Below are positions 1-10,083 of a stretch of DNA of 64,000 nucleotides, one piece after another (positions within the stretch are counted from its first letter, which is position 1; each line of letters opens with the position of its first letter). Made by a program: the position numbers and the translations under genes. The notes under the pieces were generated by a model. That model did not search any database. It was not told the origin of the DNA and saw nothing but the letters and a program-made list of their open reading frames with translations. This DNA is from Nocardia flavorosea (GTDB lineage Bacteria > Actinomycetota > Actinomycetes > Mycobacteriales > Mycobacteriaceae), in NCBI RefSeq assembly GCF_015477805.1, contig NZ_JADLQL010000003.1, forward strand, positions 248,001-312,000, given 5' to 3'.

Positions 1-2
1 CC

Positions 3-929
3 GCGCTGGAGCATCTGCGGCTCGCGCTGCTGGACAAATCCGATGAGTGGCGCACGGTGGTGAAATCGGGTCGTACACATCTGATGGATGCCGTTCCGGT
101 GACGCTGGGGCAGGAGTTCGGTGGGTACACCCGGCAGGTTGCGGCGGGGATGGAACGTCTGCTGGCGACGCTGCCGCGGCTCGGCGAGTTGCCGATCGGC
201 GGGACCGCGGTCGGTACGGGCCTGAACGCGCCCGCCGATTTCGGGGCGAAGGTGGTGGCGGAACTGGTGCGAAGCACCGGGATCGATGCGCTCACCGAAG
301 CCGAGGATCATTTCGAGGCCCAGGCGGCGCGGGACGGACTGGTGGAGGTTTCCGGGGCACTGCGCACCGTGGCGGTGAGCCTGACGAAGATCGCCAACGA
401 TATCCGCTGGATGGGTTCCGGACCGCTCACCGGGCTGGGGGAGTTGCAGTTGCCGGATCTGCAGCCGGGTAGTTCCATCATGCCGGGCAAGGTCAATCCT
501 GTGCTGCCCGAGGCGGTCACGCAGGTGGCGGCGCAGGTTGTCGGTAACGATGCCGCGGTGGCGTTCGCCGGTGCGGGCGGGCATTTCGAACTGAACGTCT
601 ACATTCCGGTGATGGCGCGCAATGTGCTCGAATCGATTCGCCTGCTGGCGGCGGTATCCCGGTTGTTCGCCGATCGGTGTATCCACGGGCTCACCGCGAA
701 TGCCGAACGGCTGCGGACCCTGGCCGAATCCTCGCCGTCGATCGTGACACCGCTGAATTCGGCGATCGGTTACGAGGAGGCGGCTGCCGTGGCCAAACAG
801 GCTCTGCGGGAAGGGAAAACCATCCGGCAGACAGTGATCGACCGGGGGCTGGTCGGCGAAAAGCTCAGCGAGGAAGAGTTGGACCGGCGCCTGGATGTGC
901 TGTCGATGACGAAAATCGACGAGGGGTGA
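3..929 (+). CDS. fumC: Fumarate hydratase class II, C-terminal part (5' end outside window)
   Basis: Class II fumarase interconverts fumarate and L-malate in the TCA cycle as a cytosolic homotetramer. The frame is open at the left edge, so only about 308 C-terminal residues of a roughly 460-residue enzyme are seen. The family signature [11 protein letters not shown] is intact, and SGRTHLMDA carries the conserved His region of the active site. The end matches fumarase C-termini ([19 protein letters not shown]). It converges on the desaturase gene, with a strong hairpin between them. In M. tuberculosis fum is also next to glpX. Fumarase rather than aspartase or argininosuccinate lyase is favoured by the motif set and by this neighbourhood. 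Confidence 0.93.
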   Translation, partial: ALEHLRLALLDKSDEWRTVVKSGRTHLMDAVPVTLGQEFGGYTRQVAAGMERLLATLPRLGELPIGGTAVGTGLNAPADFGAKVVAELVRSTGIDALTEAEDHFEAQAARDGLVEVSGALRTVAVSLTKIANDIRWMGSGPLTGLGELQLPDLQPGSSIMPGKVNPVLPEAVTQVAAQVVGNDAAVAFAGAGGHFELNVYIPVMARNVLESIRLLAAVSRLFADRCIHGLTANAERLRTLAESSPSIVTPLNSAIGYEEAAAVAKQALREGKTIRQTVIDRGLVGEKLSEEELDRRLDVLSMTKIDEG

Positions 930-1108
930 ACCGGCCGCCCGTCCCCGGCTTGCACGGTGTGGTCGCCGCCTGACCATACGGTGGCGGCGGTAGCCGGATC
1001 CGGGCCGGCGCCGCCTTGTGGACGATATCGGCGAACGGGGCATCGCCGATGTGCCGCGTCCGGCCGGGTACAACTGCAACTCGGTGTACTCGACTGGCAC
1101 GGATGTGT

Positions 1109-1137
1109 GCCGGGGCCGGTGGGGAGCCGGCCCCGGC
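1109..1137. terminator. GC-rich hairpin between convergent fumC and desA
   Basis: A perfect 11-bp stem (GCCGGGGCCGG and its complement) encloses a 7-nt loop. It lies between the fumC stop at 929 and the desaturase stop at 1144. There is no clear T-run on either side, so it may be a GC-type or bidirectional terminator. Confidence 0.6.
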
Positions 1138-1143
1138 AAAGGA

Positions 1144-2007
1144 TCAGGGGCGGAAGCGGTCGAGTTCGGCGCGTGCCGTTTCGCCGGCTTCACCGAGATC
1201 GGTGCGGTCGAAAACATTCCAGCGCTGCAACAGTGGAGCGAAGACCAGTTCGTCCTGTTTCGCCGGATCGTAGATCCCGGCTGCGGCCAGCGCCTCGTCG
1301 CTGCTGCGGCCGTCGGGCAGGGTGAGCGAGGGCACCCGGAACGCGGCGATCTGATCGGCGACGGCGCGCATGGCCTGATCCGGCGCCTGCTCGAAGCCGG
1401 CCGCCAGCAGATCGGCGAAGACCTCCGCCTGCATCTCGTCGTCGACGGCGATCCGCTCGCTGATGGCGGTGACCAGTTCGTTCTCCCCGAGCGCCGCGGT
1501 GTTGCGGTGCCGGATGGCGGATGCCTTCTCCTCGAATGCGCAGGCGGCCAGCACATCGAGCAGATGCATCGGCGGGCGGCGGAAGCCCGTGGTCATATGG
1601 TCCATGCGCAACCGTTCGAGTTGCACCGGATCACAGGCGCGGGTGGTCATCAGATAGTCGCGGATCAGGATGGAATGCCGGGCCTCCTCGGCGGTCCAGC
1701 GGCCCACCCAGCGCCACCAGGCGCCGGTTCGCAGATATTTGCCGACCTCCCGGTGATAGGAAGGCAGATTGTCGGCGATGAGCACGCTCACGGTGAGCGC
1801 CGTGCGCGCCGTATCGCTCAATACGGACTGGGCGGGGTCCCAGTCCTCGCCACCGAGGAAGGCGAAGTTGCGTCCGTCGTCCCAGGGCACGTAGTCGTGC
1901 GGCTGCCATTCATCGGCGGTTTCCGTATGGCGCCGCATGGTCAGTTCCACCTCGACCGCGAGGGATTCCAGCAGGTCGCGGTCGGTCAACAGATTCTGCA
2001 CGCACAC
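1144..2007 (-). CDS. Acyl-ACP desaturase, DesA2-like, with an altered diiron site
   Basis: This is a ferritin-like soluble fatty-acyl-ACP desaturase of 287 aa with a GTG start, closest in length and motifs to mycobacterial DesA1/DesA2. WQPHDYVPWDDGRNFAFLGG near residues 34-53 and the helix with EEARH (107-111) are typical. The plant enzyme has a diiron set of Glu, EExxH, Glu and DExxH. Here D79, E108/H111 and E160 are present, but the last motif reads DEMQA (190-194), so the final His ligand is Ala. Such a protein might bind a single metal, act differently or be inactive. The family makes monounsaturated acyl chains for phospholipids and mycolic acids. An alternative GTG start lies two codons downstream. 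Family membership is clear; activity is uncertain. Confidence 0.85.
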   Translation of the reverse strand: MCVQNLLTDRDLLESLAVEVELTMRRHTETADEWQPHDYVPWDDGRNFAFLGGEDWDPAQSVLSDTARTALTVSVLIADNLPSYHREVGKYLRTGAWWRWVGRWTAEEARHSILIRDYLMTTRACDPVQLERLRMDHMTTGFRRPPMHLLDVLAACAFEEKASAIRHRNTAALGENELVTAISERIAVDDEMQAEVFADLLAAGFEQAPDQAMRAVADQIAAFRVPSLTLPDGRSSDEALAAAGIYDPAKQDELVFAPLLQRWNVFDRTDLGEAGETARAELDRFRP

Positions 2008-2181
2008 ACGGTAGCGGGTCGGGCGGGAGATCGGGTGAGTGCCGGGTCGGGTCGGGAATTATCGGTCACAGGTCCAGTTCGGATGGTGAACGCGCACAGT
2101 TTCCGAAAAGGCCGAAAAGTGACCGCGAATTCTGCTCGGGTATGTCCCGGCAAGGGATCTGGCAGGGTTCACATGTACGGC

Positions 2182-2213
2182 AAAAGGGGCGCCCGCCCGT
2201 GGCAAGCGCCCCT
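2182..2213 (-). terminator. Rho-independent terminator after the LGFP lipoprotein gene
   Basis: An 8-bp perfect stem (AGGGGCGC at 2185-2192, GCGCCCCT at 2206-2213) has a 13-nt loop. Read on the minus strand it is followed by TTTTG. It starts 11 bp after the lipoprotein stop codon. Confidence 0.7.
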
Positions 2214-2223
2214 CCGCCGGAAA

Positions 2224-2871
2224 TCAATTCTGGGTGACGGTGGTGGAACGGTCGGACGAGTTCCAGGTGATGGTGCCGCCTTCGAACTCGCTCATCTTGC
2301 CCTCCGGAGTGTCCTGCTCGTCCGAGATCGGGAACCCGAGTTCGCCCTCGGCGCCGCCGTTGGCTTCCCACGCCTCCCGGATATCGCCCCACACGATGTG
2401 GGCCCCGGTTTCCTCGCTGAAGAAGATGGTGCCGCCGACGAAGTTCTGGTACCGGCCACCGTCACCGGCGACCTGCTCCTCGCCTTCCGGCATACCGAGC
2501 GTGCCGGCCGGGCCGCCCGCCTCGGTGTACTTCTGATAAATGCTGCCCGACACCGTGACCTCGGTGCCGTCCGGTGTCTGCACCGTGGTTTCGCCGGCAT
2601 CGGCGTTGGGATCCTGATCGGGGGTCGGCGATCCTTCGGCGCCGGTGGTCTCGGTGGGGGACGCCTCCGCTCCCGGTGACCCCTCGGCCGGTGCCCCGGT
2701 GGGGGTGTTCCCCTCGCCGGTGTTCTCGCCGGGCATCACCTGCGAGGTCAGTGAGCCGACGGTATCCGATACCGAGGTGTCGTCGTCGCCGCAGCCCGCA
2801 ACCAGCAGGCCCGCGGCCGCGAGCGCAATGGTGAATCCTGCTGAACGTCGAGCGAAATGGTGCATGTCCAT
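2224..2871 (-). CDS. LGFP-repeat lipoprotein
   Basis: A 215-aa exported lipoprotein. The N-terminus has positive residues, a hydrophobic stretch and a lipobox ending LLVAGC, with the lipidated Cys at about residue 27. A disordered linker rich in Gly, Pro, Thr and Glu (about 30-100) follows. The C-terminal half has repeats of the LGFP family: TLGMPEGEEQ, then ELGFPISDEQ, each with the downstream F/W-x-GGTI pattern. LGFP repeats occur in cell-envelope proteins of mycolata and are thought to anchor or organise the arabinogalactan-mycolate layer. The gene is monocistronic with its own terminator. Role in the wall is inferred from the family. Confidence 0.8.
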   Translation of the reverse strand: MDMHHFARRSAGFTIALAAAGLLVAGCGDDDTSVSDTVGSLTSQVMPGENTGEGNTPTGAPAEGSPGAEASPTETTGAEGSPTPDQDPNADAGETTVQTPDGTEVTVSGSIYQKYTEAGGPAGTLGMPEGEEQVAGDGGRYQNFVGGTIFFSEETGAHIVWGDIREAWEANGGAEGELGFPISDEQDTPEGKMSEFEGGTITWNSSDRSTTVTQN

Positions 2872-3398
2872 CCTCTCGCGACAGGCCGGCGTGATCCGCG
2901 GCCGCTGCCGCGTGGCTCATCACTCCGGCTCATTGAGGTGGCAACGCAACGGCTACCCAGCGTGGGATCCGTGACGTCACCACCTTCGGTGGTCACGGGG
3001 ATCGTACCCGGATTGATCCGGCTGAGGATACTTCGCCAGGAATTAGCTGAATATTCGGTCGGCGGCCCGACTGATCGCTGCGGTGTCGCCGAAGGGGGGT
3101 ATTTCAGTGCACGACACCGCCTGACGTGCCCAACCGCCGGTGCCGAGATCGGCGCGGTCCTGAACGGGTCCGCCCATGACACCGAAGGCAACGGGCAGCG
3201 CCGCCGAGTGCAGTGGGCTCGAAAGTTTCGGCCCGCGAGCCAGCAGCCTCGTCGAGTTCGATGAGGCCCTGAAAGGTTCCGGCCCGCCGCTGCTCTCCGT
3301 GCTCGGTGCTATGCGATGCGAGGCGGCGCGGCCACGAGTGTCGAGTGCGGGAAAGCAGAGGCGGGCCGGAACCCCCGCGCGCCGGAGACGCGCCGATA
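2872..3398. other. Intergenic stretch, no gene seen
   Basis: About 530 bp between the lipoprotein start and the glpX stop. Reading frames here lack recognisable protein features. An imperfect inverted repeat around 2965-3005 (GTGAC/GTCAC arms around an ACCACC-TTC-GGTGGT core) may be a promoter-proximal element of the lipoprotein gene. Confidence 0.5.
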
Positions 3399-4442
3399 TC
3401 AGGGCAAGGGAGGGTTGGCGTGTTCGTCGCCGTGGAAATCGACCGATGAGTACTCGCGGAGCTTGGTCAGCCGGTGGTAGGCGTCGATCATCCGGACGGT
3501 GCCCGATTTCGACCGCATGACGATCGACTGAGTGGACGCACCGCCGCCGTAGTAGCGGACGCCGCGCAGGAGGTCGCCGTCGGTGACGCCGGTGGCGCAG
3601 AAGAAGACGTTGTCGCCGGAAACCAGGTCCTCGGTGACCAGGACACGGTCCAGATCGTGTCCGGCGTCGATGGCCTTCTGGCGTTCGTCGTCGTCCTTGG
3701 GGGCGAGTTTGCCCTGCAATACGCCCCCCATACAACGCATGGCGGCGGCGGCGATGATGCCTTCGGGAGTGCCGCCGATGCCGACGAGGATATCGGTGCC
3801 GGAATCGGGGCGGGCGGCGGCGATCGCGCCGGCGACGTCACCGTCGGAGATCAACCGGATGCGGGCGCCGGCGTCGCGGACCTCCTGGATCAGGTCGGTA
3901 TGACGGGGCCGGTCCAGGATGCAGACGGTGATATCGGATACCGACGCGCTCTTGGCTTTGGCGACCTTGCGGATGTTCTCCGCCATCGGCGCCGAGATAT
4001 CGATCACGTCGGCGGCGTCGGGGCCCACGGCGATCTTGTGCATGTAGAACACGGCCGAGGGATCGAACATGGCTCCGCGTTCGGCGACGGCGAGCACCGA
4101 GATCGCGCCCGGCGAACCCTTCGACATCAGCGTGGTGCCGTCGATCGGGTCGACCGCGAAGTCCACTTCGGGGCCGGTGCCGTCACCGACGTTCTCCCCG
4201 TTGTAGAGCATGGGCGCCTCGTCCTTCTCGCCCTCGCCGATCACCACGACACCGCTCATCGATACCGAGCTCACCAGTTGCCGCATCGCATCGACGGCCG
4301 CTCCGTCGCCGCCTTCCTTGTCGCCGCGGCCCACCCAGCGGCCCGCCGCCATCGCACCGGCCTCGGTGACACGGACGAGTTCGAGCGCGAGGTTGCGGTC
4401 GGGCGCCTCGCGGCGGCTCGAAGGGGTCGCGGATGCCGTCAT
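3399..4442 (-). CDS. glpX: Fructose-1,6-bisphosphatase class II
   Basis: GlpX hydrolyses fructose-1,6-bisphosphate to fructose-6-phosphate in gluconeogenesis, using divalent metal and sensitive to lithium in known members. The start chosen is the ATG at 4442, giving 347 aa, because AAGGAGG (4451-4457) lies 8 nt upstream; a longer reading from 4487 has no such site. Motifs present include [13 protein letters not shown], the metal-binding [12 protein letters not shown] and the phosphate-site region [20 protein letters not shown]. In M. tuberculosis GlpX is the essential gluconeogenic FBPase and sits beside fum, as here. Confidence 0.95.
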   Translation of the reverse strand: MTASATPSSRREAPDRNLALELVRVTEAGAMAAGRWVGRGDKEGGDGAAVDAMRQLVSSVSMSGVVVIGEGEKDEAPMLYNGENVGDGTGPEVDFAVDPIDGTTLMSKGSPGAISVLAVAERGAMFDPSAVFYMHKIAVGPDAADVIDISAPMAENIRKVAKAKSASVSDITVCILDRPRHTDLIQEVRDAGARIRLISDGDVAGAIAAARPDSGTDILVGIGGTPEGIIAAAAMRCMGGVLQGKLAPKDDDERQKAIDAGHDLDRVLVTEDLVSGDNVFFCATGVTDGDLLRGVRYYGGGASTQSIVMRSKSGTVRMIDAYHRLTKLREYSSVDFHGDEHANPPLP

Positions 4443-4574
4443 AGCGGGTGCCTCCTTGGCGTCGGAACTTCGGGGTAATTGTCGCATTGACCGGTTCCGT
4501 GGAAATGATCACCTGGTACGGCAGTACCGGGGGCGGGGCGGGGTGTGCCCTGTACCACGATGGATACTGGGGGC

Positions 4575-5144
4575 GTGCCGAACAAGAAGCCACGCATCAT
4601 GAACGACTACCGGGATCTGTTCTGGTCGCTGATCCCGTTGGTGCTGATCGCTGTGGTGTTCGCCGGGCTCACCAGCCAATGCAGTTTCGCGGCGAACGGT
4701 CCGACACAGGGCACAATCCCGAGTTTCGATGCCGCCGCGGCCCTGCGCTCGGACGCCCAGAACCTCCGGTTCCCGGTGCGGGAACCGGCGCTGCCGGATA
4801 ACTGGAAACCGAATTCGGGCAGCCGCGACACCATCCCCGCCGCCGGTGGCGGCACGGTGAGCACCATCGGTTACATCACCGGTGCCGGCACCTACATGGA
4901 ACTGAACCAGAGCGACGCCACCGAAGAGGTGCTGCTCGACCATGCCGTGGGCCGCCGATACGCCACCGGCACCCACGAAACGGGCGGGCAGAAATGGGTC
5001 GTGTACGACGAACCGGGTGCCGAACCCGCATGGGTCGCCGATTTCGGGGACAGCCGGGCGCTGATCCGGGGCGCGGGCGATACCGCGGCCTTCGAAACGC
5101 TCGCCGCGGCGGTCACAGCTGCCCAGCCGCTACCGTCCCGGTGA
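4575..5144 (+). CDS. DUF4245 membrane-anchored protein
   Basis: A conserved actinobacterial protein of unknown function, 189 aa from the GTG at 4575 (VPNKKPRIMNDYRD); a start at 4545 is possible but less like family members. One transmembrane segment near residues 17-36 (LFWSLIPLVLIAVVFAGLTS) is followed by an extracytoplasmic domain with PDNWKPNSG and VGYITGAGTYMELNQS-type motifs typical of DUF4245. It is divergent from glpX and convergent with xseB, the placement of Rv1100 beside Rv1099c in M. tuberculosis. No catalytic motif is visible. Confidence 0.85.
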   Translation: MPNKKPRIMNDYRDLFWSLIPLVLIAVVFAGLTSQCSFAANGPTQGTIPSFDAAAALRSDAQNLRFPVREPALPDNWKPNSGSRDTIPAAGGGTVSTIGYITGAGTYMELNQSDATEEVLLDHAVGRRYATGTHETGGQKWVVYDEPGAEPAWVADFGDSRALIRGAGDTAAFETLAAAVTAAQPLPSR

Positions 5145-5148
5145 CCGG

Positions 5149-5382
5149 CTAATCCCGATCGGATTCGGCGAGCGCCTTCTCGATCCGCTGCCGGGCGCCG
5201 GCCAGATGTTCCTCACACCGGTTGGCCAACGCTTCGCCGCGTTCCCACAGCGCCAGGGCGTCGTCGAGATCCATACCGCCCTGTTCCAGCATCTTCACCA
5301 CATTGACCAGTTCGTCACGGGCACGTTCGTAGCCGAAACCGGTGATCTCGGCCAGCTCGTCGGCGGCGCTGGTATCGGGCAC
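5149..5382 (-). CDS. xseB: Exodeoxyribonuclease VII small subunit
   Basis: A 77-aa small subunit of exonuclease VII, which degrades single-stranded DNA bidirectionally as an XseA-XseB complex. It is a helical protein with the family pattern of a central VVKMLEQGGMDLDDALALWERGEAL helix pair. The GTG start at 5382 follows the xseA stop by 2 nt, so the subunits are co-transcribed and probably translationally linked. It converges with DUF4245, whose stop lies 4 bp away. Confidence 0.94.
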   Translation of the reverse strand: MPDTSAADELAEITGFGYERARDELVNVVKMLEQGGMDLDDALALWERGEALANRCEEHLAGARQRIEKALAESDRD

Positions 5383-5384
5383 GA

Positions 5385-6740
5385 TCAGGTCCTCTCGGGG
5401 TCGTGGGGGTGCGGGTGCGCGGCGCGCCGGGCCGGGGAGCTGCCCTCGCCGAGCGGGGTGGTGCCCAGGCCGGCGGCGGAAATCGCGCCGTCACCGACGC
5501 GGATCCGTAGCTGGCTACCCGCGGGGGCGTCGTCGATACTGCGCACCACATGGCGTTCGGGGCCCGCGACTCGTTGCACGACAGCGTAGCCACGGGCCAG
5601 CGTCGCGGCGGGACCCACGGCGGTCAGCTGCCGTCGCAGATGGCCGGTGGTGGTGGATTCGGCGCGGAGCAGATCGGTGACGGTGCGACGGGCCGCAGCG
5701 CGCAACCGTTCGACCTCGTCGTGGCGGTGGCCGAGTTCACGCAGAGGGTCGGCCAGCACCGGACGCGAACGCAACTGTGCCAGCGCGGCGGTCTCCCGCT
5801 GGACCCAGCCGCGCAGAGCGGCGGCGGACCGGGAACGCAGTTCGCGGACCAGCGCGGTTTCGGCGGCGGCATCGGGAACGACGCGTTTGGCGGCGTCGGT
5901 CGGGGTGGCGGCGCGCCGATCGGCGACCAGATCCGACAGCGGGGAATCGGGCTCGTGACCGATCGCGCTGACGATCGGCGTGGTCGCGGCGACGATCGCG
6001 CGGCACAGGGTTTCATCGGAGAACGGCAGCAGATCCTCGACACTGCCGCCGCCGCGGGCCAGCACGATCACCTCGACCGCGGGGTCGCGGTCGAGTGCGG
6101 CCAGCGCGTCCAGAATCTGCGGTACCGCGGATGGGCCTTGAACGGCGGTATTGCGTACTTCGAACCGCACCGCGGGCCAGCGGCCCCGGGCCACGGTCAG
6201 CACATCGTGTTCGGCGGCGCTACCGCGGCCGGTGATCAGGCCGACGGTCGCGGGCAGGAACGGCAGCGGCCGTTTGATGCGTTCGTCGAACAACCCCTCC
6301 GCCGCCAGCAGTGCCTTGAGCCGTTCGATCCGGGCCAGCAGTTCACCGACACCGACCGGACGGATCTCGGTGACCCGCAGCGACAGGGTCCCGCGACCGG
6401 TGAAGAACGAGAGTTTGCCGTACACCACCACCCGGCTGCCCTCCTGCAGCGGGACCGGAGCATCGCGTAACAGCGCCGGATCGCAGGTGACCGACAGCGA
6501 CATATCGGCGGCGGGGTCGCGCAGGACGAGGAACGCGGTACGGGTACCGGGCCGTAGATTGATCTGGGTCAGCTGTCCCTCGACCCAGATACTGCCGAGC
6601 CGGTCGATCCACTGGGCGACCTTCATCGACACCGAACGCACCGGCCACGGCTGTTCGGCGGAATTGGCGGGGGCGGGCGGCTGTCCCGGACGGCCGGAAG
6701 CGGTCCGGCCGGCCGCGGGCGCCGGGTCGGCTCCCGTCAC
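5385..6740 (-). CDS. xseA: Exodeoxyribonuclease VII large subunit
   Basis: The catalytic subunit of exonuclease VII, 451 aa from the GTG at 6740. That start overlaps the TGA of the preceding gene as GTGA, which decides it over a much longer upstream reading. An N-terminal OB-fold (about 30-130, beginning [31 protein letters not shown]) is followed by the catalytic domain with [13 protein letters not shown] and [20 protein letters not shown], then a C-terminal coiled-coil region. It forms an operon with the lipid-droplet gene upstream and xseB downstream, the same order as Rv1109c-Rv1108c-Rv1107c. Confidence 0.96.
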   Translation of the reverse strand: MTGADPAPAAGRTASGRPGQPPAPANSAEQPWPVRSVSMKVAQWIDRLGSIWVEGQLTQINLRPGTRTAFLVLRDPAADMSLSVTCDPALLRDAPVPLQEGSRVVVYGKLSFFTGRGTLSLRVTEIRPVGVGELLARIERLKALLAAEGLFDERIKRPLPFLPATVGLITGRGSAAEHDVLTVARGRWPAVRFEVRNTAVQGPSAVPQILDALAALDRDPAVEVIVLARGGGSVEDLLPFSDETLCRAIVAATTPIVSAIGHEPDSPLSDLVADRRAATPTDAAKRVVPDAAAETALVRELRSRSAAALRGWVQRETAALAQLRSRPVLADPLRELGHRHDEVERLRAAARRTVTDLLRAESTTTGHLRRQLTAVGPAATLARGYAVVQRVAGPERHVVRSIDDAPAGSQLRIRVGDGAISAAGLGTTPLGEGSSPARRAAHPHPHDPERT

Positions 6741-7516
6741 TGGGCGCGCACGGTGGCGATCCGGTTGGTCAGCATGGTGACGAATGCCGCACGGTCCCGG
6801 GTGCGCTGCTCGTAGTCCAGCAGGGCCACCAGATCGGCGACGGTCAGGGTGCGCAACCGGCCGCGCAACTGGGCCAGAGTCATGTTCGGGTAGTCGTAGC
6901 GGGCGCCGACCTCGGGGAGTTCGGGTTCGCGGGCGGCTGCCGGCTCCGGGGCGTTCGTCGCCGGGGATCCGGCGTTCTCGGCCGTCTCCTCCGCAGCATC
7001 TGCCGCTTCCGGCTTCGAAACAGGCGCAGTCTCGGGACCCGGGGCCGGTATGTGCCGATCGGCTTGCGGGGCAGACTCCGGCGCGACCCGCTCGTCCCAC
7101 TCTTCGGTCTCGAAGGCGGTGGCCTCGGGCGCCGCGCTTCCGTTCTGCATCGCGCGCAGGCCGGCCAGGGTTTCCTGCAGTGCCAGCTCCACCTCCACCG
7201 GATCGGAATCGAACCGGTCGAATCCGCTGTTACGCGCGGGCGCGCCGCCGGGCCTGCGTACCGGCAGCTCCTCGTCCTCGTCGAACGTGGCCCATTCCGG
7301 CTGCTGTTCCGGACGGTTGACGATCCGGTCGAAAACCGAATCACCCTTGATCGCGAGACTGGTGACGAACTGCTGGGCGTGCATACCCACCTGCAGCAGC
7401 TGGCTCACCGCGGTGACGGGAAACTTGACCGCCGCGGAAGGCAGCCGTCGCGTCTCCTCCAGGACGTAGACGGCGGCTCCGGCGGCGACACGGGCCAGGA
7501 ACGGTGGTCGAAACAT
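6737..7516 (-). CDS. Lipid-droplet-associated protein (Rv1109c-like)
   Basis: A 259-aa protein resembling the major lipid-droplet structural protein of Rhodococcus and the neighbour of xseA in mycobacteria. Residues 1-60 form an amphipathic and hydrophobic region ([20 protein letters not shown], then [20 protein letters not shown]) suited to binding a droplet monolayer. A long acidic, Pro/Ala/Glu-rich disordered middle follows, and a conserved C-terminal helical segment ([20 protein letters not shown]). The ATG at 7516 is chosen because the droplet-binding homology begins there; the frame runs further upstream without resemblance. It is translationally coupled to xseA. Droplet binding is inferred from family and context. 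Confidence 0.8.
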   Translation of the reverse strand: MFRPPFLARVAAGAAVYVLEETRRLPSAAVKFPVTAVSQLLQVGMHAQQFVTSLAIKGDSVFDRIVNRPEQQPEWATFDEDEELPVRRPGGAPARNSGFDRFDSDPVEVELALQETLAGLRAMQNGSAAPEATAFETEEWDERVAPESAPQADRHIPAPGPETAPVSKPEAADAAEETAENAGSPATNAPEPAAAREPELPEVGARYDYPNMTLAQLRGRLRTLTVADLVALLDYEQRTRDRAAFVTMLTNRIATVRAQ

Positions 7517-7767
7517 GGTACTAGCCTGCCCGATATTGCCTGGTCCGCAAAAGAGGTCGGGCCCCACTCGGCCCGGCGTGGGACGCCGCCGGCGCCCGGC
7601 CTGTTCGGGTCGCGGCCGGCTCGCAGACCGCACCGGCCACTGTGACGAACCTCCCGCCGCAGGTCAGCGCGGTGCGGAAGGGGTGCAGCGGCCGGGCGCC
7701 ACCGGGCCGGGTGTGCCGGGGCGCACGGTCGCAGCAGGGGCCCGGGGTACGCACGTATCCTGTCGGC

Positions 7768-8769
7768 ATGTCCTCGGCCATACCGTTGAATGTCGGAATC
7801 ACTCGCTCGGCAGGCGCCGCCACCGCCGAGGGGAAACGAGTGCTGCTCGCCGAACCCCGCGGCTACTGCGCGGGCGTGGACCGCGCGGTGGAGACCGTGG
7901 AGAAGGCGCTGGAGAAACACGGCGCGCCCATCTACGTCCGCAAGGAGATCGTGCACAACCGCCATGTGGTGGAAACCCTGCGCGAACGGGGCGTGATCTT
8001 CGTCGACACCACCGACGAGGTGCCCGAGGGCGAACTCGTGGTGTTCTCCGCCCACGGCGTCTCCCCGGCCGTCCACGCCACCGCCGCCGAACGCAACCTG
8101 CGCACCATCGACGCGACCTGCCCCCTGGTGACCAAGGTGCACCAGGAAGCCAAACGATTCGCCCGCGACGACTACGACATCCTGCTCATCGGCCACGAAG
8201 GCCACGAGGAAGTCGAAGGAACCGCCGGGGAGGCGCCCGAGCATGTGCAACTGGTCGACGGACCGGACGCGGTCGCCGGGGTGCGGGTGCGCGACGAATC
8301 CAAGGTGATCTGGCTGTCGCAGACCACGCTCAGCGTGGACGAAACCATGGAGACCGTCTCCCGGCTGCGCGAGAAGTTCCCGGCGCTGCAGGATCCACCC
8401 AGCGACGATATCTGCTACGCCACGCAGAACCGGCAGGTCGCGGTGAAGGCGATGGCGCCGGAATGCGATCTGGTGATCGTCGTCGGATCGCGGAACTCGT
8501 CGAACTCGGTACGGCTGGTCGAGGTGGCGCTGGGCGCCGGCGCCAGGGCGGCGTACCTGGTCGACTACGCGCGTGAGGTCGATCCGGCCTGGCTGGACGG
8601 CGTGCAGACGGTCGGAATCACCTCCGGGGCCTCGGTACCGGAGATTCTCGTACGCGGTGTACTGGACATGCTGGCCGAGCACGGCTTCGGTGAGGTGCAG
8701 CCGGTCACCACCGCGAACGAGACCCTCGTCTTCGCCTTGCCGCGAGAGCTGCGCGCCGCCCGGCGCTGA
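7768..8769 (+). CDS. ispH: 4-hydroxy-3-methylbut-2-enyl diphosphate reductase
   Basis: The last enzyme of the MEP isoprenoid pathway, reducing HMBPP to IPP and DMAPP with a 4Fe-4S cluster. It is 333 aa from the ATG at 7768. The three cluster cysteines are visible: C34 in [12 protein letters not shown]118 in [11 protein letters not shown] and C216 in [10 protein letters not shown]. Substrate-binding residues in [15 protein letters not shown] and GSRNSSNS are intact. It diverges from the lipid-droplet/xseAB operon, matching lytB2 (Rv1110) in M. tuberculosis. Confidence 0.97.
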   Translation: MSSAIPLNVGITRSAGAATAEGKRVLLAEPRGYCAGVDRAVETVEKALEKHGAPIYVRKEIVHNRHVVETLRERGVIFVDTTDEVPEGELVVFSAHGVSPAVHATAAERNLRTIDATCPLVTKVHQEAKRFARDDYDILLIGHEGHEEVEGTAGEAPEHVQLVDGPDAVAGVRVRDESKVIWLSQTTLSVDETMETVSRLREKFPALQDPPSDDICYATQNRQVAVKAMAPECDLVIVVGSRNSSNSVRLVEVALGAGARAAYLVDYAREVDPAWLDGVQTVGITSGASVPEILVRGVLDMLAEHGFGEVQPVTTANETLVFALPRELRAARR

Positions 8770-9078
8770 CCCCTGGACCGGAACGGTCTGCCCCTCGGGC
8801 ATCGGTCCGGCTCCTGTGCACGGGGCGGCGCGGGATCAGGACCTACTCGCAGAACGTGCGAGGGTGATATTCCACCCAACCGACCGGCTGGCCGCGAGCG
8901 GGCGGATTCGATCGCTGCTGCTACCGCGGTTGCGGGTGCCGAGGCGGTCCACTGGTGCACGTCTGCGCCGGATATGCGGCCGTGCCGTGGTGCGCTGTGG
9001 GGGCGGCGGGAAGTATCGGACGGTATGCGGGTGGGCGCCGAACGGCGATGTGCCGTGCCCGGGATTCGTCCCGGCCGT
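8770..9078. other. Intergenic stretch between convergent genes, nothing identified
   Basis: About 310 bp between the stops of ispH and the DUF6542 gene. I see no coding signal or clear terminator hairpin. Confidence 0.5.
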
Positions 9079-10083
9079 TCACATCCGTTCGGGGCGCCGG
9101 CGTTCCGGGATGGGCTCCCGATCGCGAAACCGCGCGACCTGCGGCTGGCGCGGTGGTTCGCCGCCTCCGCGCCGGGTGCGGGCTCGGGCCGGTTCCTCCG
9201 GCATCGGGGCACCGGAACGCGGCGGACGGTGTTGATGGACGTCCCGGGCCCGCGGCTGGGCTTCCCGGGAACGGGGTGTAGCCGCGCGCGCCGGTTGGTC
9301 CGCCGCCGCGCGGCCCCGGCTGCCGCGGCGTGGCGGCTCGGGGGCGGATTCACGGGTGTAATCCGGTTCGGGATTCTCCGGGCGCTTCGGCCGGGATTTG
9401 GCCTTGGCCCGCGTACTCGTCTTCGAACGGGCGGCCAGTGTTTCCGCGCGCGTCGGTTTACTCCCGCGGGCCGGTTTTCCCTCGCCGGCCGCCGACCGTT
9501 TGGACTGTCCACGACCGGAGCGTTTCGTGGTCTCGCGGTGCGGCCGGTCTTCGGAGCGGTTGCGCGGCTGCGCGCGGCTCGTGCGCCGTTCGCGCCGGCC
9601 CCAGCTCGTGCCGCGCCGCGCCTCGGCGGTTTCCCGCGCCGTTTTCTCCGACCGGTACTGCGCGATCCGGATCGCCGCCACCAGCAACACCAGCACGGTG
9701 GCCAGCATCATCGGCGGGAAGCGGTGGACCAGCGGGATGGCCAGATTCAGCAGGATGTCCTTGACCGAGGAGGTACTGCTCCCGGTGAGCTGGCGGTAGG
9801 CGAGCGGGACCGCGATGAACAGGAGTAGCGGCGGTAGCACCATCGTCGGGAACAAGCCGCGGAACCGCACGGTCGCAACGGCCGCCAGACAGCCGAAGAC
9901 ATAGAACGCGCTGAAGGTGCCGGTGAGGTCCGTGACATCGCCGAGGGCGTCGATGAGGAAGCCCACGAATGTGCACGCCGCCGCGATGAGCACCGCGGCA
10001 TACGCCGGTACGCCCGGCACCGTCGGCAGTAACGAACGTTGCGGCGCGGGCACCCGGGAATTCACTCGTTGGGAAGCAGCCAC
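9079..10083 (-). CDS. DUF6542 membrane protein with long basic tail (Rv1111c-like)
   Basis: A 334-aa protein of unknown function. The first 150 residues hold about four membrane segments (VPAYAAVLIAAACTFVGFLI, FSAFYVFGCLAAVATV, GLFPTMVLPPLLLFIAVPLAY, PPMMLATVLVLLVAAIRIA), the DUF6542 pattern. The remaining ~185 residues are Arg/Pro/Ala/Glu-rich and probably disordered and cytosolic. The tail is strongly basic and could touch nucleic acid or acidic polymers, which is inference. It occupies the same place after ispH as Rv1111c. The next conserved gene, ychF, lies about 16 kb away here. Confidence 0.75.
   Translation of the reverse strand: MAASQRVNSRVPAPQRSLLPTVPGVPAYAAVLIAAACTFVGFLIDALGDVTDLTGTFSAFYVFGCLAAVATVRFRGLFPTMVLPPLLLFIAVPLAYRQLTGSSTSSVKDILLNLAIPLVHRFPPMMLATVLVLLVAAIRIAQYRSEKTARETAEARRGTSWGRRERRTSRAQPRNRSEDRPHRETTKRSGRGQSKRSAAGEGKPARGSKPTRAETLAARSKTSTRAKAKSRPKRPENPEPDYTRESAPEPPRRGSRGRAAADQPARAATPRSREAQPRARDVHQHRPPRSGAPMPEEPARARTRRGGGEPPRQPQVARFRDREPIPERRRPERM

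Noticed and set aside
2986..3005. Small hairpin as a terminator
   Set aside because: It lies upstream of the lipoprotein start and far beyond the glpX stop, with no T-run.
3474..4478. 334-codon plus-strand frame antisense to glpX
   Set aside because: Composition is an Asp/Gly/His-rich mirror typical of high-GC antisense frames, and the opposite strand encodes a complete GlpX.
5550..6470. 306-codon plus-strand frame antisense to xseA
   Set aside because: Shadow of the XseA frame with no family features.
6740..7100. N-terminal extension of xseA upstream of the GTG at 6740
   Set aside because: It lies wholly inside the lipid-droplet protein gene in another frame and has no homology; the GTGA overlap fixes the start.
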